The notes: generated by a model from the sequence alone, not told the origin. Shown: positions 1-5,228, counted from the first letter of the stretch. The stretch is DNA of 6,261 nucleotides from an uncultured Butyrivibrio sp. (GCF_947169445.1 NZ_CAMVPU010000117.1:1-6261), one strand, 5' to 3'. Program-made: numbers and translations.

Positions 1-13
1 AAAATGTAAAATA

Positions 14-62
14 GAATGTCGCTCGCGACATTCTCGCGCCGAGCGCGGTTGACAAGGTCAAC
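14..62. repeat. Three abutting palindromes
   Basis: Three inverted repeats lie almost end to end. GAATGTCGC (14-22) pairs with GCGACATTC (25-33). CGCGC (35-39) pairs with GCGCG (43-47) around CGA. GTTGAC (48-53) pairs with GTCAAC (57-62) around AAG. All arms are perfect. The cluster is GC-rich compared with its surroundings and has no T run typical of a terminator. It could be an interspersed repeat (REP-like), a protein-binding array or the end of a structured RNA; the sequence alone does not decide. Confidence 0.6.
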
Positions 63-163
63 ATAATTCCAATCGCGCGATGTGCAGATCACTTGGCGAG
101 GTTTTTTCGAGCCTAGTGAAATGTCATACACAGTAGTGCGCATCCTTAGCGGAGCGATTTTTA

Positions 164-190
164 TGTAATAGGAAGCAATTTCCTATTACA
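164..190. repeat. 11-bp perfect inverted repeat
   Basis: TGTAATAGGAA (164-174) and TTCCTATTACA (180-190) are perfect reverse complements separated by a five-base loop. No T run follows on either strand, so an intrinsic terminator is unlikely. An operator or part of a dispersed repeat family is more plausible. No gene lies close enough within the window to say which. Confidence 0.6.
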
Positions 191-240
191 GAACAAAATT
201 TTCTGCGTTTCACCGAGGCTGAATACAATTATAGATAAAA

Positions 241-287
241 GAAAAACATCCCAGTCTGAATGCAAGCATTCATCTGGAATGTCTTTT
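241..287 (-). terminator. Bidirectional intrinsic terminator
   Basis: TGAATGC (257-263) pairs with GCATTCA (266-272) around a two-base loop. The stem continues through CCA (251-253) with TGG (275-277) and ACAT (246-249) with ATGT (279-282). A run of T follows on the plus strand (284-289) and a run of A precedes it (242-246), giving a U run in both directions. On the minus strand it ends the structured RNA at 288-444 and probably any read-through from the zeta-type kinase gene. Confidence 0.8.
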
Positions 288-444
288 TTACAAGCGCATG
301 GCTCATTGCTACGCGCATTATCTCTTTGAGAACTTTTTCAATGTCCTAAGTGCTGTGTTTGTGGCATTTCTAGGACGAGTTGCTGTTTACCTGCTGCGTA
401 CGGTAGAAAGCTCAGGGCTACTGTATGCGGTTGGTGGCAACTTT
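241..444 (-). ncRNA. Structured RNA, copy 1 of a two-copy family
   Basis: Bases 377-444 match 3593-3660 at 62 of 68 positions, and the 16 bases at 318-333 match 3534-3549 exactly. The segment between them differs in sequence but forms a hairpin in both copies (here GTCCTA 343-348 with TAGGAC 371-376). Read on the minus strand, AGTTGC at the 5' end pairs with GCAACT about 60 bases later and encloses a long stem (GCAUACAGUAG opposite CUACCGUACGC, with two A.C mismatches). The RNA ends at the terminator at 241-287. Strand is inferred from the unidirectional terminator of copy 2. The 5' end touches the stop codon of the kinase gene. I see no good promoter of its own, so it may be processed from the toxin transcript. 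Family unknown; a toxin- or abortive-infection-linked RNA is possible but unproven. Confidence 0.6.
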
Positions 445-445
445 G

Positions 446-1003
446 TTATTCTTTATTGTCAAACCATTTAGGAACTTTGTGAGACAATCTCACAAGACTA
501 CCATCTTTGTAAATTGCAAATCTCCTAAAATCTTCTGTGTTATCATATACCGCAACAAGATTACAAAGAGGAAGAACTCTCCAGAAAGCTTCTAATGAAG
601 CGATATATCTTCTTTCGATATCAGCTTCAGCTACTCCATGTCCACCTTGTGATACTCTTTTTGCAACACGCTCTTTTGCAATTTCAACACTATCTAATCC
701 AATATAATGCATTTCAATTAAATAGCCATTCTCTTTTGCCCTTGTAATATTTCTGATCACCGAATTACCACACAATGTAGTTTCCTGGTTAAAGCTTACT
801 CCCTCTTCAATATATGAGCTAAGAAGCGTAACTGCTCTTTTCCCGGCTTTAAAAATATCAGCCAGATTCTTCCAATCTCCTCCAGATTCCTTAAGTATTT
901 CATCCGCATTTACTCTGTTTTCACATTTAAGATCCGGATCAAGCTGATATAACGTAGATTTACCTGCGCCATTAACTCCCGCAACTATAGTAAACTTTTT
1001 CAT
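446..1003 (-). CDS. Zeta-toxin-like P-loop kinase
   Basis: The 185-residue protein opens with a Walker A motif, GVNGAGKST at residues 9-17 with K15 as the phosphate-binding lysine. NADEI follows at 32-36, where the acidic residue sits in the zeta family's substrate/catalytic position, then NQETT at 72-76. The arginine-rich lid region is at 112-133 (RVAKRVSQGGHG, then ERRY). Family knowledge: zeta toxins are small kinases; characterised ones phosphorylate UDP-N-acetylglucosamine and block wall synthesis, and others modify different nucleotides or remain untested. Length and motif order fit this short clostridial subgroup. ATG at 1001-1003 lies four bases after the stop of a 59-residue gene, a typical antitoxin-toxin layout with translational coupling. 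No strong ribosome site of its own is visible. Substrate is unknown; a non-toxic small-molecule kinase is the main alternative. Confidence 0.85.
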   Translation of the reverse strand: MKKFTIVAGVNGAGKSTLYQLDPDLKCENRVNADEILKESGGDWKNLADIFKAGKRAVTLLSSYIEEGVSFNQETTLCGNSVIRNITRAKENGYLIEMHYIGLDSVEIAKERVAKRVSQGGHGVAEADIERRYIASLEAFWRVLPLCNLVAVYDNTEDFRRFAIYKDGSLVRLSHKVPKWFDNKE

Positions 1004-1007
1004 CTAC

Positions 1008-1187
1008 TCAAAAAAGATTCCTTTCAACAACTTCTTTTTGCCTTCTTTGTAGCAAAAAATCTCCTACCATCTCATAGAAATCTTTTTCTTCTTCAGTTTC
1101 ACTTTCAAGAACAAGCTGTAAAGTGTCCTTAGGATTTAATTTGGCTATTTCTTTATAAATATCACTATATTTCTTTACATCACACAT
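1008..1187 (-). CDS. Small acidic protein, likely antitoxin of the zeta-type kinase
   Basis: This 59-residue frame starts MCDVKKYSDIYKE and ends VVERNLF, with TGA at 1008-1010. It is acidic in the middle (LESETEEEKDFYEM, residues about 27-40), appears wholly helical and has no signal or membrane segment. ATG at 1185-1187 is preceded by AGGTAAG (1191-1197), a good ribosome site. The stop lies four bases before the kinase ATG. Size, order and spacing match the epsilon-like small partner encoded just upstream of short zeta-family kinases, so I infer an antitoxin that holds the kinase inactive. No sequence similarity to classical epsilon can be claimed by eye. The terminator of the upstream RNA ends only about 20 bases before the ribosome site, so expression may depend on read-through or on a weak promoter inside that spacer. 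Confidence 0.75.
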   Translation of the reverse strand: MCDVKKYSDIYKEIAKLNPKDTLQLVLESETEEEKDFYEMVGDFLLQRRQKEVVERNLF

Positions 1188-1215
1188 AGACTTACCTCGT
1201 AAATCAATACAATAA

Positions 1216-1247
1216 TTTTAAAAAAGAGAGTTCACGCATGAACTCTC
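1216..1247 (-). terminator. Intrinsic terminator before the toxin operon
   Basis: GAGAGTTCA (1226-1234) and TGAACTCTC (1239-1247) form a perfect nine-base-pair stem with a CGCA/TGCG loop. On the minus strand the stem is followed by six T. It closes the RNA at 1216-1391 and sits about 20 bases before the ribosome site of the 59-residue gene, so it could also act as an attenuator of the antitoxin-toxin operon. Confidence 0.88.
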
Positions 1248-1391
1248 CAGGCTATGGGCATCTCAAGATTCCATAGCGCATCCACTACATAAATCGCTCA
1301 TTTATAAGGCTGTGCATCACCTATATGATAGAATAGCCAAGCTCCACGCTCGGCTAGGTCCCAAGTGATATTCACACCTAGCAACTCTGTT
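1216..1391 (-). ncRNA. Multi-hairpin structured RNA upstream of the toxin operon
   Basis: From 5' to 3' on the minus strand the transcript would fold into a chain of hairpins. GCTAGGT/ACCTAGC (1353-1359 with 1376-1382) encloses a second hairpin, GTGA/TCAC (1365-1375). GGCT/AGCC (1308-1311 with 1335-1338) encloses ATCA/TGAT. ATAAAT/ATTTAT pairs at 1289-1305. GCTATGG/CCATAGC (1251-1257 with 1271-1277) encloses ATCT/AGAT. The last is the terminator stem. A strong promoter lies just upstream. There is no open frame of note inside. About 175 bases with five stems and a terminator is a convincing RNA gene or leader. It could be a standalone small RNA, an RNA antitoxin, or a riboswitch-type leader for the following genes. 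I do not recognise the family, and it does not resemble the two-copy RNA elsewhere in this window. Confidence 0.65.
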
Positions 1392-1397
1392 ATTGAT

Positions 1398-1425
1398 ATA
1401 ATAGCATATTTATAGGCTTTTTCAA
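1398..1425 (-). promoter_or_regulatory. Sigma-A-type promoter for the multi-hairpin RNA
   Basis: On the minus strand TTGAAA (1425-1420) is followed after 16 bases by TATTAT (1403-1398), close to the housekeeping consensus. Initiation would fall near 1391, just before the first stem of the RNA. Since I see no better promoter between here and the toxin operon, it may drive that operon too through terminator read-through. Confidence 0.65.
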
Positions 1426-1462
1426 GTTATAGCCTCTAGAATCAGCATTCATCTGAATCCAC

Positions 1463-2425
1463 TTACAGTTCTTTTGACAGTAATATAAAGCCTTCATCTG
1501 CAGCAGGCTTCATATCCTTATCTCTTGCACAGGGATCAAAGAAACACTCCTTAATCTTCCTGTTAAATCCCATGTGATCATACATTTTTTTGTTGCCTTC
1601 TTCCTCCATCCCCACACCTATCGTTGCCAAAGAAAAGTTCTTTGACTTCAGATCGGATAATGCTGTATTCATCAGCATACTGCCGTATCCTTTGCCGCGA
1701 TACTCCTTATTGACGCGGAATGCACATAAATAGGCTATATCCTTGCCATCAGCGAAGTCTTTATCCTCCAACTCCAGAAAAATGTAGAGTTCACCGACGA
1801 TATTTTCTTCATCACACAGACTCCAGAATATGGCATTTCCCGATTCGATATTATCATAGAAAAAGCGGGCAGTGGGAGTTGCCTCATTGTAATTACTATA
1901 GTTCCAAAGGGAAAGCATATCTCTTGCAGAACTTTGTCTGACGATAAAGCTTGTTTTCAAATTATTCATATTGCCCGTGTCCAGCTCAACAATCTTTAGA
2001 TCACATTCATCTACATATCCAATATCTTCTTTAAAGTCCCAAAGGCGTATCTTATCCATCTCATCTTCAGCGAAATGCGAAAATGGAGTAAGGGCCGGCA
2101 TAGTACCGTAAAACACTGCCTGGTACTTGATGGTTCCCCTCGGATCTTTGATTTTATATAACCCTTTAAACTCGAGATCAGTCTGACGCTGATGAGTTTC
2201 TTCATACAATTCTCGAATAGCAGCATCTCGGGCTGTTTCTCCCGGTTCTATGCCTCCCGCTGGAAATTCCCATTGCTGCCTCCAGGAATTGAAACCGATC
2301 AGGTATTCACCGTTAACTGATATAACGGCAAAAGAGCCGGTAACATTATCATAATCGCCCATTTGATCTTCGTTTACTTTCAAGTATTCCAATAGCGTCC
2401 ATCCGCTTTTATTATGTGCTAACAT
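1463..2425 (-). CDS. Nudix hydrolase fused to GNAT acetyltransferase
   Basis: Two domains lie in one 320-residue frame. Residues about 25-150 carry a Nudix fold. The Nudix box begins at G57 with E63, then R71-E72 and E75-E76, the metal-binding core that hydrolyses nucleoside diphosphates linked to another group. The glycine usually found after the second glutamate pair is His78. Residues about 158-320 look like a GNAT domain, with the acetyl-CoA pyrophosphate loop RGKGYG at 243-248 and MYDHMGF at 281-287. No membrane segment or signal is seen. ATG at 2423-2425 has AAGGA about ten bases upstream. It follows the deaminase gene by 40 bases with no terminator between, so the two are probably co-transcribed. 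Substrates of both domains are unknown. A resistance, toxin-modifying or nucleotide-detoxifying role would be inference only. Confidence 0.85.
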   Translation of the reverse strand: MLAHNKSGWTLLEYLKVNEDQMGDYDNVTGSFAVISVNGEYLIGFNSWRQQWEFPAGGIEPGETARDAAIRELYEETHQRQTDLEFKGLYKIKDPRGTIKYQAVFYGTMPALTPFSHFAEDEMDKIRLWDFKEDIGYVDECDLKIVELDTGNMNNLKTSFIVRQSSARDMLSLWNYSNYNEATPTARFFYDNIESGNAIFWSLCDEENIVGELYIFLELEDKDFADGKDIAYLCAFRVNKEYRGKGYGSMLMNTALSDLKSKNFSLATIGVGMEEEGNKKMYDHMGFNRKIKECFFDPCARDKDMKPAADEGFILLSKEL

Positions 2426-2465
2426 AAACTCAAAATCCTTTATCCCCAGATGTTATTTCATGCTA

Positions 2466-3403
2466 TCACAGAATTCCTAATCCTGTTTGTCTTATCTCCT
2501 CAAGCTGCTCTGCTCTCAGTGTACCCGCCCTATACAGTTTAAGATATTCATTTTCAATTGACGAGTCAAAGATCAGCAGATCATCAGTATTTATGGTAAC
2601 CCTAACACCATTCTCCACCAATATTTTGATTGGATGTGTTTTATAATTCTTTGCAAATCCCAGCATTACATTGCTACTGGGACAGACATTAACCTGTATA
2701 TGATTATCCGCAAGAAATCTCATGGTTTCTTTGGATGTTGATGCACCAATTCCATGATGAACCTCAGAGAGGCCAAGAATCTCCACTGCCCTTCTGACAT
2801 TTTCTGCTGAACCTGTTTCTCCAACATGCATCTTTTTGGTTAAATGATATTTCTCAGCCTTCTTGTAAAGTGGCAAAAAGCTTCGAATGGCTGAACATTT
2901 TCTCCAGCGCAAATATCAATTGCCTTGAAGTATCCTGAACTGGCATATTTATCGAATTCATCTGCCTCTTGTTCCACGTTTCCAAAAGAGGGATAGGTCA
3001 GCTCAGCTTCAAAGATACTATTAGGACAATACGCTTTATGGAACCCTTCTATAAGCTCTTGAAACCCCATTACCGTTCCTACCTGATTCACTTCAGCTGT
3101 ACCAAAATTCATTACAAGACGAGTTATATTATTTCGCCCAGCCTCAGCAAAAGCACCCTCCCATCTAAGCAGCATATTCTCATACCCATCACAAAAGGGC
3201 TTTATAGAGGACCTAAACCATGCCTGCATACCTTCCAGGCCATCAAGTCGCTGTGGTGGCTTTGGAATGTCAACATGTAGCTGTTCAGATAGCCATTCAC
3301 GCCTACAACCTTTGGTCGAGTGATTATGAAGGTCGCTTTTTGGTGCAGCTAAAAGTTTGTTTATATCGTTTTCTTTTAAACCTTCTAAAAAAATCTTCTC
3401 CAC
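2466..3403 (-). pseudogene. Adenosine-deaminase-family protein, frameshifted
   Basis: Two overlapping frames together make one deaminase of about 312 residues. Frame one (GTG start at 3401-3403, ribosome site AAAGGGAAG upstream) gives the metal ligands H26 and H28 in SDLHNH and the IDICAGE substrate motif near 162-168. Frame two supplies MHVGE (H193), HHGIG (H217), CPSSN and NTDD (D274, D275), so every catalytic motif of the family is present. The switch falls in the run of five A at 2875-2879: one more base would join them as EAF-LPLYKK. Without it the protein stops after ten more wrong-frame residues, losing the second half of the active site. The C-terminus, ending shortly after EIRQTGL, is slightly short for the family. 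The reaction would be hydrolytic deamination of adenosine or a related purine; adenine-type or other aminohydrolase specificity cannot be excluded. Recent mutation, sequencing error or -1 slippage could each explain the break. Confidence 0.8.
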
Positions 3404-3437
3404 ACCAATCTTCCCTTTGAGTTTTTGCTATTGAAGT

Positions 3438-3466
3438 ATTGTAACAAAGCAGGTACTCCTAGTAAA
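3438..3466 (-). promoter_or_regulatory. Sigma-A-type promoter for the deaminase and Nudix-GNAT genes
   Basis: On the minus strand TTTACT (3466-3461) and TACAAT (3443-3438) are separated by exactly 17 bases. The site lies between the terminator of the upstream RNA and the GTG start of the deaminase gene, so this two-gene unit probably has its own start site near 3431, leaving a leader of about 27 bases. Confidence 0.7.
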
Positions 3467-3476
3467 CATATAAATC

Positions 3477-3508
3477 AAAAAAGACCTGGTACAAATGTAC
3501 CGAGTCTT
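3477..3508 (-). terminator. Intrinsic terminator of RNA copy 2
   Basis: GGTAC (3488-3492) pairs with GTACC (3497-3501) around AAAT, extended by AAGAC (3481-3485) with GTCTT (3504-3508). On the minus strand the stem is followed by six T. A second hairpin, ATCTGC/GCAGAT (3514-3529), lies just before it. It separates the RNA from the deaminase promoter and fixes the RNA's strand. Confidence 0.82.
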
Positions 3509-3592
3509 CTGAAATCTGCCATAGCAGATATTCTTATCTCTTTGAGAACGATTAATGATTCGAAAGTACCTTGTTTTCGGCATTTTCAAGTT

Positions 3593-3660
3593 GAGTTGCT
3601 GTTTACCTGCCTCGTACGGTAGAGAGCTCAGGGCTACTGTATGCGGCTTGTGGCAACTTG
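3593..3660. repeat. 68-bp imperfect direct repeat, partner at 377-444
   Basis: The segment matches 377-444 in the same orientation with six mismatches in 68 and no gap. It corresponds to the conserved 5' domain of the two-copy RNA. The mismatches fall at the rim of the long stem and in its terminal loop, not in the stem core. Confidence 0.85.
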
Positions 3661-3745
3661 AATAACTGCGATCAAAAATAATACTCTGATCTTACTTTCT
3701 ACTCATTAAATCTTTGTCTGTCTTATGTAAGATTATATTCCGAGT

Positions 3746-3772
3746 TAAAGTGCTATGCTGCATCCCGATAAA
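3746..3772 (+). promoter_or_regulatory. Sigma-28 (SigD)-like promoter motif
   Basis: TAAA (3746-3749), 15 bases, then CCGATAAA (3765-3772) closely matches the consensus used by motility sigma factors (TAAA-N15-CCGATAT type). It faces right, into the 3' end of the minus-strand gene at 3788-4243, so any transcript would be antisense to that gene. No plus-strand gene follows. It may be a leftover of the DNA that brought in the 3788-4243 fragment, or chance. Confidence 0.35.
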
Positions 3773-3787
3773 CTGAAATTTTCACGT

Positions 3788-4243
3788 CTACCTAGTGTAT
3801 ATAGAAAGGTCAATGTATGCTCCTGTTACACCAGAACCCAAACTCATTACTTTCATAGAAGAAAAATCGACACCTGATGAATCAATTTCTACTATGTTTT
3901 CTTTTTGAGCACTTGAAAATTCGTATGAACCTTCACCAATTGCAAGTACTGCTTCATTTGACGCATCACCAAGTTCTTTCATTTTAGCATTATATGCTTG
4001 TTCCTCTTTTTCATCCCACTGTGAAGCATGGTGCTTTCGTTCTGCTTGTTTAGTCCTTAATTGAGCCATTGATTGAGCCATTTTAGCCGCTTGGTATAAA
4101 TCTTTATCATATTCTTGCAGTTTTCTCTCATCACTCGCTGGTACAGTATCTCCATTTGCCATAGCTCTATAAACAGCCATAACCTTCGCATTATCTTTAG
4201 CTATCTTTTCATTTGCAGCATCTTGTGTTTTCTGTGCCGCCAT
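3788..4243 (-). CDS. Uncharacterised protein, probably a C-terminal remnant
   Basis: I do not recognise this 151-residue frame. Its first ~75 residues are Ala-, Lys- and Gln-rich, strongly helical and possibly coiled coil; the rest contains short glycine- and serine-rich turns (VMSLGSGVTGAYIDLSIYTR at the end), which suggest a small beta-rich tail. No signal peptide or membrane segment. ATG at 4241-4243 has no convincing ribosome site, and the same helical pattern continues upstream of it in frame (QQKAE before the M). I infer the 3' end of a longer gene whose 5' part was lost at the junction with the truncated VirB4 frame, which it overlaps by 35 bases in another frame. It may not be expressed. 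Composition is more AT-rich than the transfer genes to the right. Confidence 0.5.
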   Translation of the reverse strand: MAAQKTQDAANEKIAKDNAKVMAVYRAMANGDTVPASDERKLQEYDKDLYQAAKMAQSMAQLRTKQAERKHHASQWDEKEEQAYNAKMKELGDASNEAVLAIGEGSYEFSSAQKENIVEIDSSGVDFSSMKVMSLGSGVTGAYIDLSIYTR

Positions 4244-4781
4244 TTCTGCCTTTTGTTGACAGGTCTTTCAGCATTTGCGAGAACTCCTCCCTGATATCGT
4301 CGAAATTGTCGCCCTGTGGTGCTATCTCAAACTGCGCCGACAGGGCTTCCTCATTTACATGCCTGTTGAACAGGAATAGCTGGAAATGAATGCTTGGATC
4401 ACAATAGTTTATCAGCTGAGAATACAGTCCAAGGATCTCCATCTGCTCATCCTCGTCAAGCAGGACGTAATTGATATCGTAGAACTCGATCATCTTCGTA
4501 TAATAGTTCCTGCCCGCACGGCAGATACCATCCGAATACATCTTCTCAAATGTTATCGTCTGCTGGGTGGATATCTCCTTGCCGCTCTTCTTCCCGCTTG
4601 ATGCCAGCTCCTGTTTCAATTTCCGAAGCCGTATCAGATCCGGAAATGATAAGCCGGTGATCTTCTTTATGATCGAGAAGCGTTCCGGTTTTTTATCTTC
4701 GGTTTTACTTGTCGTCCTCTCTCCTTCTGGCTTTAGCGGATGCTTTCCCGCCCGCCTTGTTTCTCCGCCTTTTTTCTTCAA
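4209..4781 (-). pseudogene. VirB4-type conjugation ATPase, N-terminal fragment
   Basis: The frame has a basic N-terminal tail (KKKGGETRRAGK), then PERFSI at about 33-38, DGICRAGRNYYTKMIEFYDINY at about 84-105 and a region to FSQMLKD at 167-173, all typical of the N-terminal domain of the VirB4/TraE ATPases in Clostridia conjugative elements. Such proteins usually run to around 800 residues. Here the frame ends at 190, the last ~15 residues look foreign, and both Walker motifs are missing. Start is TTG at 4779-4781, supported by an exceptionally good ribosome site (4787-4797). It overlaps the end of the PrgI gene by 77 bases, with the same upstream partner as in intact elements. A full VirB4 powers substrate transfer and pilus assembly at the inner membrane; this remnant cannot. 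Misassembly of the contig is the alternative to a true deletion. Confidence 0.8.
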
Positions 4782-5136
4782 GCTCCATCACCTCCTTTTC
4801 CTTGATTTCCCTTTGTTTCATCTGTTCATAAATGTTCTCTACCTTGTATCTCCTGATCCCCGGCCTTAAGAATTTCATCCTTATGACCTGCTTTAAGTAC
4901 TTTTCCGCAGGTATGCCGTTTTTCTCGTACATGGCAAAGAAAAAGAACGGGAGCATTATCATTACTATAAGCAGTGCCGATACTTCCGTTCCAAGGCTCT
5001 TGCGGGTTACCAGATAGATCGGGACACCGACAATGGCCGCCGCCCCGAAGCAGATGACCTGCCGCTTGGTAAAATTCCCGATGAACTTGGCCTTTATCGC
5101 CTTGGGATCCTTGGCGACATCCACGCTGATAGCCAT
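4705..5136 (-). CDS. PrgI-family conjugal transfer membrane protein
   Basis: This is a 143-residue protein. It begins MAISVDVAKDPKAIKAKF and has FTKRQVICF just before the first membrane segment, a hallmark of the PrgI family. Two membrane segments lie at about 26-44 and 51-70, then AMYEKNG, and a long charged C-terminal tail (about 105-143) rich in Lys, Arg and Glu that is probably cytoplasmic and helical. ATG at 5134-5136 is preceded by AAAGGTGG at proper spacing; an in-frame ATG 36 codons earlier lacks a ribosome site and would add intergenic-looking sequence. Family knowledge: PrgI proteins accompany VirB4 and VirB6-like proteins in Gram-positive type IV secretion, probably in a VirB3-like role at the membrane. 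It is placed between exactly those two genes here. Confidence 0.88.
   Translation of the reverse strand: MAISVDVAKDPKAIKAKFIGNFTKRQVICFGAAAIVGVPIYLVTRKSLGTEVSALLIVMIMLPFFFFAMYEKNGIPAEKYLKQVIRMKFLRPGIRRYKVENIYEQMKQREIKEKEVMELEEKRRRNKAGGKASAKARRREDDK
4787..4797 (-). promoter_or_regulatory. Full-consensus ribosome site deciding a TTG start
   Basis: On the minus strand AAGGAGGTGAT, complementary to the whole 3' tail of 16S rRNA, ends five bases before TTG at 4779-4781. It lies inside the PrgI coding sequence. There is no ATG in the VirB4 frame until about codon 81, so this site is the reason for choosing TTG. Confidence 0.8.
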
Positions 5137-5158
5137 AAATACCACCTTTCCGTTTATT

Positions 5159-5173
5159 ATGCGATCATCGCAT
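5159..5173. promoter_or_regulatory. 15-bp palindrome upstream of the PrgI gene
   Basis: ATGCGAT (5159-5165) and ATCGCAT (5167-5173) are perfect reverse complements around one central base, in the 92-base gap between the VirB6-like and PrgI genes. Possible -10 elements (CATAAT) lie beside it on the minus strand, but no strong -35. An operator for a dimeric regulator is plausible; it lacks a T run and so is not a terminator. Confidence 0.4.
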
Positions 5174-5228
5174 ATGAAAATGACTTGTATTATGGACACT
5201 ATTTGACTAAAATAACAATAAGGATCAG

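Larger units (their letters stand above)
1..240. other. Gene-free, hairpin-rich intergenic DNA
   Basis: I find no supportable gene here on either strand. The stretch is crowded with short inverted repeats: 14-33, 35-47, 48-62, the self-complementary TCGCGCGA at 73-80, a loose hairpin at 90-118 (CACT.GGC pairing with GCC.AGTG), and 164-190. It lies beyond the terminator of the RNA at 241-444, so it is probably a spacer leading to whatever lies left of the window. The density of hairpins suggests an interspersed repeat or a further structured RNA rather than random DNA. I cannot name the family. Confidence 0.5.
3477..3671 (-). ncRNA. Structured RNA, copy 2 of a two-copy family
   Basis: This is the second copy of the RNA at 241-444. 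It keeps the 68-base 5' domain (3593-3660), the exact 16-base block TTATCTCTTTGAGAAC (3534-3549, which folds as CTC-AAA-GAG) and the same overall order ending in a terminator. The middle hairpin has diverged (AATGCC pairing loosely with GGTACTT) but is kept as a stem-loop. The terminator hairpins of the two copies are unrelated in sequence. That pattern, fixed outer domains with variable inner arms, points to a genuine RNA family and not a copied gene fragment. A possible -10, TATTAT, lies at 3683-3678 on the minus strand with a poor -35, flanked by GATCA/TGATC arms (3670-3674, 3687-3691). The RNA sits directly upstream of the deaminase gene, though that gene has its own promoter. Confidence 0.65.

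Noticed and set aside
377..444. Resemblance of part of the two-copy RNA (plus strand, GTATGCGG region) to group II intron domain V
   Set aside because: The characteristic catalytic triad and GNRA-capped hairpin are not formed, no intron-encoded reverse transcriptase is present, and the terminator of copy 2 supports the opposite strand.
241..444. Assigning the RNA to the abiF-associated or a type III antitoxin family
   Set aside because: No Abi or ToxN-like gene lies in the window, there are no tandem ~35-base repeats, and I cannot verify the consensus from memory. Kept only as a search suggestion.
457..462. TTGACA as a -35 element for RNA copy 1
   Set aside because: No acceptable -10 lies 16-18 bases downstream, and the hexamer codes for the end of the kinase.
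1441..1460. Terminator for the Nudix-GNAT gene; the block at 1445-1455 matches an arm of the 241-287 terminator
   Set aside because: Only one arm is shared, the pairing is short and there is no U run after it; at most a remnant.
2011..2226. 71-codon minus-strand frame
   Set aside because: It overlaps the Nudix domain in another frame, including the Nudix box region that is clearly coding in its own frame.
2969..3420. Two plus-strand open frames across the deaminase
   Set aside because: Both are opposite to codons carrying clear deaminase motifs and show no start signals.
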